Source: Ruegeria sp. A3M17
GTDB taxonomy: Bacteria > Pseudomonadota > Alphaproteobacteria > Rhodobacterales > Rhodobacteraceae
DNA: 64,000 nucleotides
Direction: 5' to 3'
NCBI RefSeq assembly: GCF_003318255.1
Contig: NZ_QOCF01000040.1
Coordinates: forward strand, 62,001-126,000
Position 1 is the first letter of the stretch. Each line of letters starts with the position of its first letter. The notes under the pieces were generated by a model, which saw only the letters and a program-made list of their open reading frames with translations, was not told where the DNA came from and searched no databases. Both the position numbers and the translations under genes were made by a program. Shown piece by piece: positions 44,333-52,822 of this stretch.

Positions 44333-45019
44333 ATGAGCAGTGAGCATTATACACCCGCCGTGAACCCTCTGCCGCCCGTTGTGGTGGCGTTGGTCCTGTT
44401 CATCATGGGGATCGAATTGGCGTTTACGCTGGGTGCACGTGGTCTTGTGGGTGGGCCATCAGCGGTAGGTTGGCGGTTGGATGCACTGCAGAATTACACC
44501 TTTTCCCCGGATATCTTTCACTGGATGATCGAGAATGGCCGTTGGCCGTTTGAACATGTGATCCGTTTCGTGACCTATCCGTTCGTGTCGGGCAGTTTTA
44601 CCCAGGCGGTTTTTGTCAGCGTCTTCGTTCTGGCCATGGGAAAAATGGTGGCCGAAGTTTTCGGCGGTTTTCAGATGCTGATCATTTTCGTTTTGTCCGG
44701 TATCGGTGGCGCGTTGGCCTATGGGCTGTTGCTGAATCCCGCCTATCCGCTGGTCGGAGGGTTCCCGCCGGTTTACGGTCTGATCGGCGCGTTCACATGG
44801 CTGCTGTGGCGCAAGTTGTCATTGGTCGGCGAAAACCAGTCTCGGGCCTTCAGCCTGATCGCGGTTTTGATGGGCATCCAGCTGGTGTTCGGACTTTTGT
44901 TTGGCGGCACGTCCGATTGGGTTGCCGATCTGGGCGGGTTTGCCACCGGTTTTGGCCTGTCGTTTTTCCTGGCACCGGGCGGATGGGCGCGGATCGTGGG
45001 ACGTATTCGCCGCGACTGA
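44333..45019 (+). CDS. Rhomboid-like membrane protein lacking catalytic residues
   Basis: A 228-residue protein with six to seven transmembrane segments. It has the rhomboid order: an FVTYPFVSGSFTQAVFVSVF helix near 82-101, then GGFPPVYGLIGAFTWLLW near 143-160, then ADLGGFATGFGLSFFLAP near 199-216. In active rhomboids the last two read G-x-S-G-x-x-x-G and H-x-G-G. Here the serine position is Phe and the histidine position is Asp, so proteolysis is not expected. It may be a pseudoprotease (iRhom/Derlin-like role unknown). It ends directly against murJ, the two stop codons abutting. Confidence 0.85.
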   Translation: MSSEHYTPAVNPLPPVVVALVLFIMGIELAFTLGARGLVGGPSAVGWRLDALQNYTFSPDIFHWMIENGRWPFEHVIRFVTYPFVSGSFTQAVFVSVFVLAMGKMVAEVFGGFQMLIIFVLSGIGGALAYGLLLNPAYPLVGGFPPVYGLIGAFTWLLWRKLSLVGENQSRAFSLIAVLMGIQLVFGLLFGGTSDWVADLGGFATGFGLSFFLAPGGWARIVGRIRRD

Positions 45020-46561
45020 TCAGGACCGACGCAGCGCTTTTCTGAATTCGGACAGCTCGAACGCTTTGAAAAGGTGACCGAGTAAGAAATAGGCGGCAGC
45101 TGCAACTATGATTAGGACAAGCAGCGCCAGATAACGCCATCCGGGTACCTGGAAGGTCCAGCCAAAAATATGAAGGGCGGCGAACAGCACAACGCCCATA
45201 CCCAGCGATGCCGCGACGACGCGCCAGGCACGTCGTTTGAACCGGCCGTCAAACCGTGCTTCATCGCCGAAACGGCGCGCTCCAATCGCCAACAAGGCAA
45301 CCATCGCCCAACCGGCAGCCGAAGCCGCAATCGCCGGTGCGATCCAACCCACCAACGGGTAAAGACCAAAGGCCAGCCCGGCATTGATCACCATCGCAAC
45401 TACGGCATAGCGAAACGGAGAGCGGGTGTCTTCGCGCGCGAAGAACAAGGGCTGCAGGAGCTTTTGCAGCATGAAAGCGGGCAGGCCGACGCCATAGATA
45501 GCTACGGCCAAGGCCGTGGCTGCTGTGTCCTCGGGGCTGAATTGGCCACGTTCGAACAGAACCGACACCAGCGGTATTGGAATGATCAAAAAGGCAACGG
45601 TGGACGGCAGGGTCAACAGCAGCGTGAACTCTCCGGCGCGGGAATAGGCATTGCGCGCCCCGTCCTTGTCCCCGGCCCGTAAGCGGCGGGACAGATCAGG
45701 CAGCAGGACGATCCCCACCGCAATACCGACCACGCCCAATGGCAATTGATACAACCGGTCCGCTGCGAACAGCCAACTGACCGCCTTTTCGGTTTTGGAC
45801 GCGACCAGCTGGCCAACCACCAGATTGACCTGCGTGACGCCCATCGCCAAAGCGGCGGGCACTGCAATGCGAACCATGCGTCGCATTTCCGGGTTGAGTT
45901 TGGGCACGCCGGGGCGGATGCGAATACCTGCACGTTCTGTCGCCACCCAAACCAGCGCCAGTTGCGCGACCCCTGCCAGCGGAATGATCGTTATCAGCCA
46001 CCAGATTACGTCGCCGCCAGACAGCGCGCCTGCGATCAAAGCAGTACAGGCAAAGATATTGAGTAAGACAGGCGCGGCAGCGGCAGCGGCGAACCGGCCT
46101 GTCGCGTTCAGAACACCGGAAAACAGCGCGGCCAGCGACATGAACAGGATATAGGGAAAAACGACGTACCCGTAGTCAACGGCCATGTCGAAGCGTTCAT
46201 CGCCATAGAACCCTTCGGCGGTCAGCCAGACAAGTCCAGGCATGAAAACCATCGCCAATCCAACCAGTGCCAAAACAGCCGCTGCCAGCAGGTTGAAGGC
46301 ATCCTGAGCAAACCCTTCGGCGTCTTCTTCGCTCTCCAACCGTTTCGAGAACATTGGTACAAAGGCGGCGTTGAAGGCACCTTCGGCAAAGAAACGGCGA
46401 AACATGTTGGGCAGGCGGAAAGCGGCGACAAAGGCGTCCATCACCGGACCGGGTCCGATATAGGCGGTCAACAAAATCTCTCGCAGAAATCCCAGAATCC
46501 GACTGGCCAGCGTCCAGAATCCGACCGTGAACAGGCCTGAAAACAACCGGATCTGTTTCAT
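45020..46561 (-). CDS. murJ: Lipid II flippase MurJ
   Basis: An inner-membrane MOP-superfamily flippase that moves lipid II to the periplasm for peptidoglycan synthesis. The 513 residues contain about 14 hydrophobic segments. The start MKQIRLFSGLFTVGFWTLASRILGFLREI contains the S-R-x-LG-x-x-RE motif, followed by GPVMDAFVAAFRLPNMFRRFFAEGAFNAAFVP near 37-68, the MurJ hallmark. Its ATG overlaps the glnD stop by four bases, so it is co-translated with glnD. Confidence 0.95.
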   Translation of the reverse strand: MKQIRLFSGLFTVGFWTLASRILGFLREILLTAYIGPGPVMDAFVAAFRLPNMFRRFFAEGAFNAAFVPMFSKRLESEEDAEGFAQDAFNLLAAAVLALVGLAMVFMPGLVWLTAEGFYGDERFDMAVDYGYVVFPYILFMSLAALFSGVLNATGRFAAAAAAPVLLNIFACTALIAGALSGGDVIWWLITIIPLAGVAQLALVWVATERAGIRIRPGVPKLNPEMRRMVRIAVPAALAMGVTQVNLVVGQLVASKTEKAVSWLFAADRLYQLPLGVVGIAVGIVLLPDLSRRLRAGDKDGARNAYSRAGEFTLLLTLPSTVAFLIIPIPLVSVLFERGQFSPEDTAATALAVAIYGVGLPAFMLQKLLQPLFFAREDTRSPFRYAVVAMVINAGLAFGLYPLVGWIAPAIAASAAGWAMVALLAIGARRFGDEARFDGRFKRRAWRVVAASLGMGVVLFAALHIFGWTFQVPGWRYLALLVLIIVAAAAYFLLGHLFKAFELSEFRKALRRS

Positions 46562-49377
46562 GAGATTGCGCGCTCCGCACCTTCGGTGATGGCTTTGCGC
46601 AGCTTGGTCTCAAGACCACGTTGCTTGCTTTCGGAATGGTATTTCAGGCCGAACATGTCCTTGACGTAGAAAGTATCGACAACCTGTTCGCCATAGGTCG
46701 CGATCACGGCATTGGCGATATAGACATTGGCCGCAGCCAGCGTTCTTGTCAGGTCATACAGCAGGCCCGGACGGTCGCGGGTATCAACTTCGATGATGGT
46801 GTAGATCTCGGACCCGTCATTATCGAAGATAATATGCGTCGGCACATTGAAGGCGCGTTCGCGTTTCTTGATCTTGTCGCGCGATTTCAAGGCGTCACGC
46901 GCCACGACTTCGCCTTTGAGCGTCTTTTGGATCATCTGTGCCAGCCGCGGCAAACGGCTGGCCTCAAAAGGGTGGCCCTCGGCGTCCTGAATCCAGAACG
47001 CATCGGTGACGTACCCGTCCTTGGTGGTATAGCTACGGGCGTCGACCACGTTAGCCCCAACCAGCGCAAGCGCCCCGGCGATGCGGGCGAAAATCCCCGG
47101 ATGGTCTGCCATGGCAAAACACGCGCGAGTGGCGTCGCGATCGTCATCCGGGTGCAGGTGAATTTCCATCGCGCCAGGGTCGCCGCTGTGTTCCAGCGCG
47201 CGTAGCATTTTTGCGAACTCGATATGTGTAGACAGGTTCAGGCCCTGCCAATAGGGCGCATAGTGCCGCCCGGTTTCGGCCTTCAGGTCAGCCTTCGACC
47301 AATCGCCAAGCGCCGATCGCAGTGCCTTTTTGGCTTCTGCGCCACGGTTGGCCCGGTTCAGGTCTTCCATACCGGTTTCCAGCGCCCGCTTGGTTTCAGC
47401 GTGCAAGGCGCGCAGCAGGGTGGCCTTCCAGTTGTTCCAGGTGTTGGGGCCAACGCCGCGAATGTCACACACGGTCAGAACCGTGAGCAGATCCAACCGT
47501 TTGACCGTCTTCACCGCCTTGGCAAAATCGCGCACGGTGCGCGGGTCCGAGATGTCGCGTTTCTGCGCCATGTCCGACATCAACAGGTGATATCGCACCA
47601 GCCATTCCACGGTTTCCGAGTCCGATTTGTTCAGACCCAAGCGTGGAGCAACCTTGCGTGCGATCTGAGCACCCAGAATGGAATGGTCTTCGGGTCGCCC
47701 CTTGGCGATATCGTGCAGCAGCAAGGCCACATAGAGAACCTTGCGGTTAACCCCGCGTTTCAGGATCGATGAGGCCAGCGGCAGCGATTCAACCAGTTCA
47801 CCGCGTTCAATCTGGGCCAGGTTGACGATGGTCTGGATCGTGTGCTCGTCCACTGTATAACTGTGATACATGTTGAACTGCATCATCGCCACGATGTGTT
47901 CGAACTCTGGCAAAAACGCCGACAATACTCCCAATTCGTTCATGCGGCGCAGGGCGCGTTCCGGGTTGCCGTGTTTCAGCATCAGGTCCAGAAAAATGCG
48001 CTGCGCCTCTTTGTTTTGGCGCATGTCGTCGTCGATGAGGTTTAGGTTGGCTGTCACCAGCCGCATCGCATCCGGGTGGATCAGCATGCCAGTGCGAAGA
48101 CCTTCCTCGAACAGACGCAGAAGGTTCAGCTTGTCGGAAAGAAACTTCTTGGCGTCCGCTACATCCAAGCGACCGTGAACGACCTTGTACCCTGCTTTGA
48201 CACGCGGTCGACGCCTAAAGATGCGTTCCAGTAGGGCGGCGCCTTTCACGTGTGACGCTTCGAGTTTGGTCAGGAAGATCCGGGTCAGTTCTCCGACGCG
48301 CGTTGCCTCGCGGAAATAGCGTTGCATGAACACTTCAACAGCCCGTCGCCCAGCCCTGTCTTCATAACCCATACGGTCGGCAACCTCGACCTGCAGGTCG
48401 AAGGTCAGTTGTTCCGTCGCACGACCGGTCAGCAGATGCAGATGAGAGCGTACTGCCCACAGAAACTCTTCGGCCTCTACAAAAGTGCTGAATTCCTCGG
48501 GTTCAAACAGGCCCAGAGGAACCAGCTCGGCCACGTCCTGAACGCCATAGATATATTTTGCAATCCAGTAGAGCGATTGAAGATCGCGCAGCCCACCTTT
48601 GCCCTCTTTTACGTTGGGCTCGACCATATAGCGTTCACCCTGTTTGTGGTGGCGCTCGTCACGTTCCTGCAACTTGGCCTCGATGAACTGACGTTCGCTG
48701 CCCTTGAACAGCTCGGTTTTCAGGCGGCTATCAAGTTCTTTGGCAAGGGCTGCGTCCCCGGCCAGATAGCGCTGTTCCAGCATCGCGGTACGGATGGTGA
48801 AATCCTCGGTGCCCAGTCGCAGACAATCCTTGATCGTTCGGGATGAATGGCCAACCTTCAGGCGCAGATCCCAAAGCATGTAAAGCATGGATTCGATGAC
48901 GCTTTCGGCCCAGGCGGTGATCTTGTAGGGCGTCAGAAAAAGCAGGTCGACGTCCGAGGCCGGCGCCATTTCGCCGCGGCCATATCCACCAACAGCAAGA
49001 ACCGCAATCTTTTCGCCCTGCGTCGGCGTTGCCAGCGGATGTAGATAGGTGCCGGCCACCTGCATCGCTGTGCAGACCAACCCGTCGGTCAGATAGGTGT
49101 AGGACCGGGTCAAAGGTCTGGCGTCAAAGGGGCGTTTAGCGAAGGCATCGGCAATGGTCTTGCGCCCAGCCTTTTGGGCATCGCGCAGGATGCGCACGGT
49201 TTCATTCCGCCGCGCGGCATTGTCCTGAATATTTTCAAAGGCTTCCGACAATTGCGCCAGGATGGCGGTACTGTCGAAAATTTCATCAGCCGCGCAGATC
49301 AGCTCACCCTTGGGGGTGAGTGTCAGCACCGGCTGATCAGAAACCGGCGCCAGAGAAGCTTTGAGGGGCGGAGTCAA
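46558..49377 (-). CDS. glnD: [Protein-PII] uridylyltransferase / uridylyl-removing enzyme
   Basis: The nitrogen sensor that uridylylates PII proteins when glutamine is low and reverses it when glutamine is high. It has 939 residues, normal for alphaproteobacteria. The N-terminal nucleotidyltransferase motif is GGYGRGEMAPASDVDLLFL near 131-149. The HD hydrolase motif is LLLHDIAKGRPEDHS near 550. Two C-terminal ACT domains are FARIAGALALVGANVVDARS and RPGLLYDLTRTLAAANVYIA. Its 5-prime end overlaps the end of the LpoA-like gene by 41 bp. murJ follows with an ATGA overlap. Confidence 0.96.
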   Translation of the reverse strand: MTPPLKASLAPVSDQPVLTLTPKGELICAADEIFDSTAILAQLSEAFENIQDNAARRNETVRILRDAQKAGRKTIADAFAKRPFDARPLTRSYTYLTDGLVCTAMQVAGTYLHPLATPTQGEKIAVLAVGGYGRGEMAPASDVDLLFLTPYKITAWAESVIESMLYMLWDLRLKVGHSSRTIKDCLRLGTEDFTIRTAMLEQRYLAGDAALAKELDSRLKTELFKGSERQFIEAKLQERDERHHKQGERYMVEPNVKEGKGGLRDLQSLYWIAKYIYGVQDVAELVPLGLFEPEEFSTFVEAEEFLWAVRSHLHLLTGRATEQLTFDLQVEVADRMGYEDRAGRRAVEVFMQRYFREATRVGELTRIFLTKLEASHVKGAALLERIFRRRPRVKAGYKVVHGRLDVADAKKFLSDKLNLLRLFEEGLRTGMLIHPDAMRLVTANLNLIDDDMRQNKEAQRIFLDLMLKHGNPERALRRMNELGVLSAFLPEFEHIVAMMQFNMYHSYTVDEHTIQTIVNLAQIERGELVESLPLASSILKRGVNRKVLYVALLLHDIAKGRPEDHSILGAQIARKVAPRLGLNKSDSETVEWLVRYHLLMSDMAQKRDISDPRTVRDFAKAVKTVKRLDLLTVLTVCDIRGVGPNTWNNWKATLLRALHAETKRALETGMEDLNRANRGAEAKKALRSALGDWSKADLKAETGRHYAPYWQGLNLSTHIEFAKMLRALEHSGDPGAMEIHLHPDDDRDATRACFAMADHPGIFARIAGALALVGANVVDARSYTTKDGYVTDAFWIQDAEGHPFEASRLPRLAQMIQKTLKGEVVARDALKSRDKIKKRERAFNVPTHIIFDNDGSEIYTIIEVDTRDRPGLLYDLTRTLAAANVYIANAVIATYGEQVVDTFYVKDMFGLKYHSESKQRGLETKLRKAITEGAERAIS

Positions 49378-50509
49378 TCACTACTACCTGTTTGTTCTGG
49401 ATCGTGGCAACGGCCAGACCGCGTTCGTTCGTACCGTCGGACCGTAGGCGGAAGATGCCGCCAACGCCCTGGAATCCGGCGTTCTGGGTCAGGGCTGATG
49501 TGGTCAACGCGTCGGATTTGCCTTGGCTGACCAAAGCCGCAATTGCTGCAATGCCGTCATAGGCCAGACCGCTGATCGGGTGCGGAGCCTCGCCATAGGT
49601 GCTGTTATACCGCTGGCGGTAAGCCTGCGCCTTTGCCGGGTCGGGCAGGGCGAACCAGCCCCCTTGAACACCAGGCAGATCCAGCGTCTGAGACGGGATG
49701 TCCCAGCGTGTCAGGCCAACGAACTGGGTGGTGGCCGACGACACACCAGCTTCTGGCAACAGCTGCGAATACAGCGGCAGTGCACCTGCCGTCGTTGCCG
49801 TCAGAAACACCGAATCTGCGCCAGCAGCATCCACGGTTGCCTTGATCGTTGGAACAGAGTTGATGACGCCTTGCTGAGACCGGTCATAGCCAACCGTACC
49901 CGCGTTCGCTACACGGCTGCTGGCAAGCGCAGTTGCAATCGCCGATTGACCAAGCTGCCCGGCTGCATCGTTGCTGTGGACGATGACCATGCTGGTTTTG
50001 CCTTGCGATCCGGCAAAGTTGACCAAACGGTTCGCAGTGTTTTGAAAGGTCGGGCCCAGAACAAAGACGTTGCCACCTGCAATGCTGGTATTGTTCGAGA
50101 AGGACAGCACGTTGACCTTGTTGTTCAGCACGGCGAGACCTGCCGAGTTTGCCGCCTGAGCGTAAACCGGGCCAATGATGATCTTCGCCCCATCCGCGAC
50201 GGCTTGTTGTGCCACTGTCGCGGCCGTGTTCGAGCTGCCGCGCGTGTCATAAACGCGCAGGTCAATCTTAACATTCTGCAGATCGGCCATGGCCAGACGC
50301 GCCGCGTTTTCAAGGCTCCGCGCCAGTTGGGCGTCGCCGGAATTTCCCGATCCCACCGGGACCAAAAGGGCGACCGGAACGGGTTTGGACGTGTTGATTG
50401 ACGGGCCTCCGCCAAGGCCGCCGGGCTCACATGCAGCGAGGAAAGCGGCGGTTGCCAGGATCGCGGCGGATTTCGCCAGCTTGCGAACGGGCTTGCAAAC
50501 GGTAAACAT
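49337..50509 (-). CDS. LpoA-like penicillin-binding-protein activator, lipoprotein
   Basis: A 390-residue predicted lipoprotein. The signal peptide ends in the lipobox LAAC (residues about 24-27: AAFLAACEPGG). The periplasmic-binding-protein-like fold (VPVALLVPVGSGNSGDAQLA near 46-65, IIGPVYAQAANSAG near 112-125, GLAYDGIAAIAALV near the end) matches the YraM/LpoA C-terminal domain, which stimulates PBP1A. Alphaproteobacterial relatives also resemble Leu/Ile/Val-binding proteins. It is divergent from rsmI and followed by glnD; in many proteobacteria lpoA sits beside rsmI and yraN, supporting the call. Confidence 0.85.
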   Translation of the reverse strand: MFTVCKPVRKLAKSAAILATAAFLAACEPGGLGGGPSINTSKPVPVALLVPVGSGNSGDAQLARSLENAARLAMADLQNVKIDLRVYDTRGSSNTAATVAQQAVADGAKIIIGPVYAQAANSAGLAVLNNKVNVLSFSNNTSIAGGNVFVLGPTFQNTANRLVNFAGSQGKTSMVIVHSNDAAGQLGQSAIATALASSRVANAGTVGYDRSQQGVINSVPTIKATVDAAGADSVFLTATTAGALPLYSQLLPEAGVSSATTQFVGLTRWDIPSQTLDLPGVQGGWFALPDPAKAQAYRQRYNSTYGEAPHPISGLAYDGIAAIAALVSQGKSDALTTSALTQNAGFQGVGGIFRLRSDGTNERGLAVATIQNKQVVVIDSAPQSFSGAGF

Positions 50510-50597
50510 CTAAATGAAAACTCCCTGTCCCGGCGGCTTGGGGTACCACCAATCTGTTAAGCCGCGATAATAAACGTCACGCTGTGAGGGTCCAGCT

Positions 50598-51455
50598 TTG
50601 AATTTCCAAAAAGTAAGATTGGGCGCGGGCCTGTATTTTGTTGCCACTCCGATCGGTGCGGCGCGCGACATCACGCTCAGAGCGCTGGATGTGCTGGCCT
50701 CGGCTGACGTCATTGCCGCCGAAGACACGCGCAGCTTGCGCCGGTTGATGGAGATTCACGGCGTACCGCTGGATGGGCGGCGAATCCTAACCTATCACGA
50801 TCACAGCGGCGCAGGCGCACGCGGCAAAATCCTTGATGCGTTGCAGGACGGGAAGTCTGTCGCTTATGCATCTGAGGCCGGAATGCCGCTGATTGCCGAT
50901 CCGGGATACGATTTGGGGAAGCAGGCCGCCGAGGCCGGTCATACGGTGACCTGCGCACCGGGACCATCCGCAGCGCTGATGGCGCTGACTCTGGCCGGGC
51001 TGCCGACAGATGCGTTCTTTTTTGCGGGCTTTTTGCCAAATGCATCCGGCGCACGCCGGTCGCGGATCGAGGCATTGCGGGACGTGCCGGGCACATTGGT
51101 GTTTTACGAATCTCCGAAACGCGTGGCGGCGTGTTTGTCGGATCTTGCAATCGTGCTGGGCAATGACCGTCAGGCCGCAATGTGCCGCGAGCTGACGAAG
51201 AAATTCGAAGAAGTTCGTCGCGGGACGTTGGAAGAACTGGCGGCCGACCTGCAAGGGCAGACAGTCAAAGGTGAAATTGTTCTGCTCGTGGACCGCGGAC
51301 ATTCGGAAACTGTTAACGAATCCGACGTAGAAGAGGCGTTGAAACGAGCCTTGGAAACCCATTCGGTTCGCGACGCGGCTGATTTGGTATCAGAGATGTA
51401 CAAGCTGCCGCGCCGCCCGATCTATCAGAAGGCTCTGAAATTGGGAAAGGGATGA
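50598..51455 (+). CDS. rsmI: 16S rRNA C1402 2-prime-O-methyltransferase
   Basis: Ribosome-decoding-centre methyltransferase. The 285 residues begin at a TTG (50598) behind GTGAGGG; no ATG is available before the conserved GLYFVATPIGAARDITLRAL near residues 11-30. Further motifs are AAEDTRSLRRLMEIHG near 44-59, ASEAGMPLIADPGY near 94-107, and TCAPGPSAALMALTLAGLPTD near 120-140, all of the tetrapyrrole-methylase fold. yraN follows with a 1-bp gap. The non-ATG start implies moderate translation. Confidence 0.95.
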   Translation: MNFQKVRLGAGLYFVATPIGAARDITLRALDVLASADVIAAEDTRSLRRLMEIHGVPLDGRRILTYHDHSGAGARGKILDALQDGKSVAYASEAGMPLIADPGYDLGKQAAEAGHTVTCAPGPSAALMALTLAGLPTDAFFFAGFLPNASGARRSRIEALRDVPGTLVFYESPKRVAACLSDLAIVLGNDRQAAMCRELTKKFEEVRRGTLEELAADLQGQTVKGEIVLLVDRGHSETVNESDVEEALKRALETHSVRDAADLVSEMYKLPRRPIYQKALKLGKG

Positions 51456-51456
51456 C

Positions 51457-51828
51457 ATGGCCGCACGATCCGTTCGAAGTTCGGTGTCCTATCATGCCGG
51501 GCAGGCGGCGGAGCAGCAGGTTGCATCAAATTATAAACAACGCGGCTATTCCATCCTGAATCGCCGCTGGCGCGGTGCCGGTGGGGAGATCGATCTTATT
51601 GCGCGCGACGCTCACGGGATTGTCTTTGTCGAGGTGAAGAAAAGCACCAGTTTCGATGCGGCCGCCGCCCGGATCAATCGCCGCCAAATGGATCGCATCT
51701 GCGCATCAGCGGCCCAATTCCTGGAAACCGAACCAAATGGGCAATTGACCAATGTGCGGTTTGACGCGGCTTTGGTGGATGCCTCGGGCGCCGTTCAAAT
51801 TATCGAAAACGCCTTCGGTTTAGCCTGA
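51457..51828 (+). CDS. YraN family nuclease-like protein
   Basis: A 123-residue protein of the UPF0102/YraN family with a restriction-endonuclease-like fold. The order is QAAEQQVASNYKQRGYSILN near 17-36, then GAGGEIDLIARD near 43-54 and VFVEVKKS near 59-66, i.e. the E-x-D-x-x-x...E-x-K catalytic-like pattern. The biological role is unresolved. It is coupled to rsmI, its usual neighbour. Confidence 0.93.
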   Translation: MAARSVRSSVSYHAGQAAEQQVASNYKQRGYSILNRRWRGAGGEIDLIARDAHGIVFVEVKKSTSFDAAAARINRRQMDRICASAAQFLETEPNGQLTNVRFDAALVDASGAVQIIENAFGLA

Positions 51829-51889
51829 TCCCCATTGAACCCCCAGCCCGGCTGGGCCATGTATCTGGCGTGAAACTGAGGGACACGCC

Positions 51890-52822
51890 ATGAAAATCGC
51901 CTTTCAGATGGACCCGATCGGGGCCGTGGATATCAATGCCGACAGCTCATTCCGTCTGGCCGAAGAGGCGCAGGCGCGCGGACATACGCTGTTTTTCTAC
52001 AGCCCGGACCAGCTGGCCTATCAAGAGGGGCGGATCACCGCGCGCGGTCAGGACATGAAAGTTCAGCGGGTGGCGGGCAATCCGGCGGAACTTGGCGCCA
52101 AGCGTGAAGTGGACCTGGCAGAGTTCGACGTGATCTGGCTGCGCCAGGACCCGCCGTTTGACATGCATTACATCACATCAACCCACTTGCTGGACCGTCT
52201 AAAGGGGCAAGTTTTGGTTGTGAATGATCCGTTCTGGGTGCGGAACTACCCCGAGAAACTGCTGGTTCTGGATTTCCCGGACCTGACGCCGCCGACAACA
52301 ATTGCGCGGGATCTGCAGACCATCAAGGCGTTCAAGGAAAAGCACGGCGACGTCATTCTAAAACCGCTTTATGGCAATGGCGGTGCCGGAGTTTTCCGGT
52401 TGGATGCGAATGATCGCAACCTGACTTCGCTGCACGAACTGTTCACCGGATTCTCGCGCGAGCCTTTGATTGTTCAGAAATTTCTGCCGGATGTCAGCAA
52501 TGGCGACAAACGTGTGATTCTGGTCGACGGTGACGCTGTCGGTGCGATCAACCGCGTACCGGCCGCGGGCGAAACACGTTCGAACATGCATGTGGGCGGT
52601 CGTCCCGAAAAGATTGGCCTGTCCGAGCGCGATCTGGAAATTTGTGCCGCGATCGGTCCATTGCTGAAAGAAAAAGGTCAGATCTTCGTCGGAATCGATG
52701 TGATCGGCGACTACCTGACCGAGATCAATGTGACCTCGCCGACAGGCATTCAGGAACTCGAACGATTCAACGGTGTGAACGTCGCCGAAAAGATTTGGCA
52801 GGCGATTGAGGCCAAGCTTTAA
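51890..52822 (+). CDS. gshB: Glutathione synthetase
   Basis: ATP-grasp ligase joining gamma-glutamylcysteine and glycine. The 310 residues start MKIAFQMDPIGAVDINADSS; the N-terminal domain has IWLRQDPPFDMHYITSTHLL near 83-102, the ATP-grasp lid has ILKPLYGNGGAGVFRL near 155-170, and the metal-binding end has INVTSPTGIQELERF near 282-296. Its TAA overlaps the comM stop by three bases in convergent orientation. It lies 61 bp after yraN in the same direction and may share its transcript. Confidence 0.96.
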   Translation: MKIAFQMDPIGAVDINADSSFRLAEEAQARGHTLFFYSPDQLAYQEGRITARGQDMKVQRVAGNPAELGAKREVDLAEFDVIWLRQDPPFDMHYITSTHLLDRLKGQVLVVNDPFWVRNYPEKLLVLDFPDLTPPTTIARDLQTIKAFKEKHGDVILKPLYGNGGAGVFRLDANDRNLTSLHELFTGFSREPLIVQKFLPDVSNGDKRVILVDGDAVGAINRVPAAGETRSNMHVGGRPEKIGLSERDLEICAAIGPLLKEKGQIFVGIDVIGDYLTEINVTSPTGIQELERFNGVNVAEKIWQAIEAKL

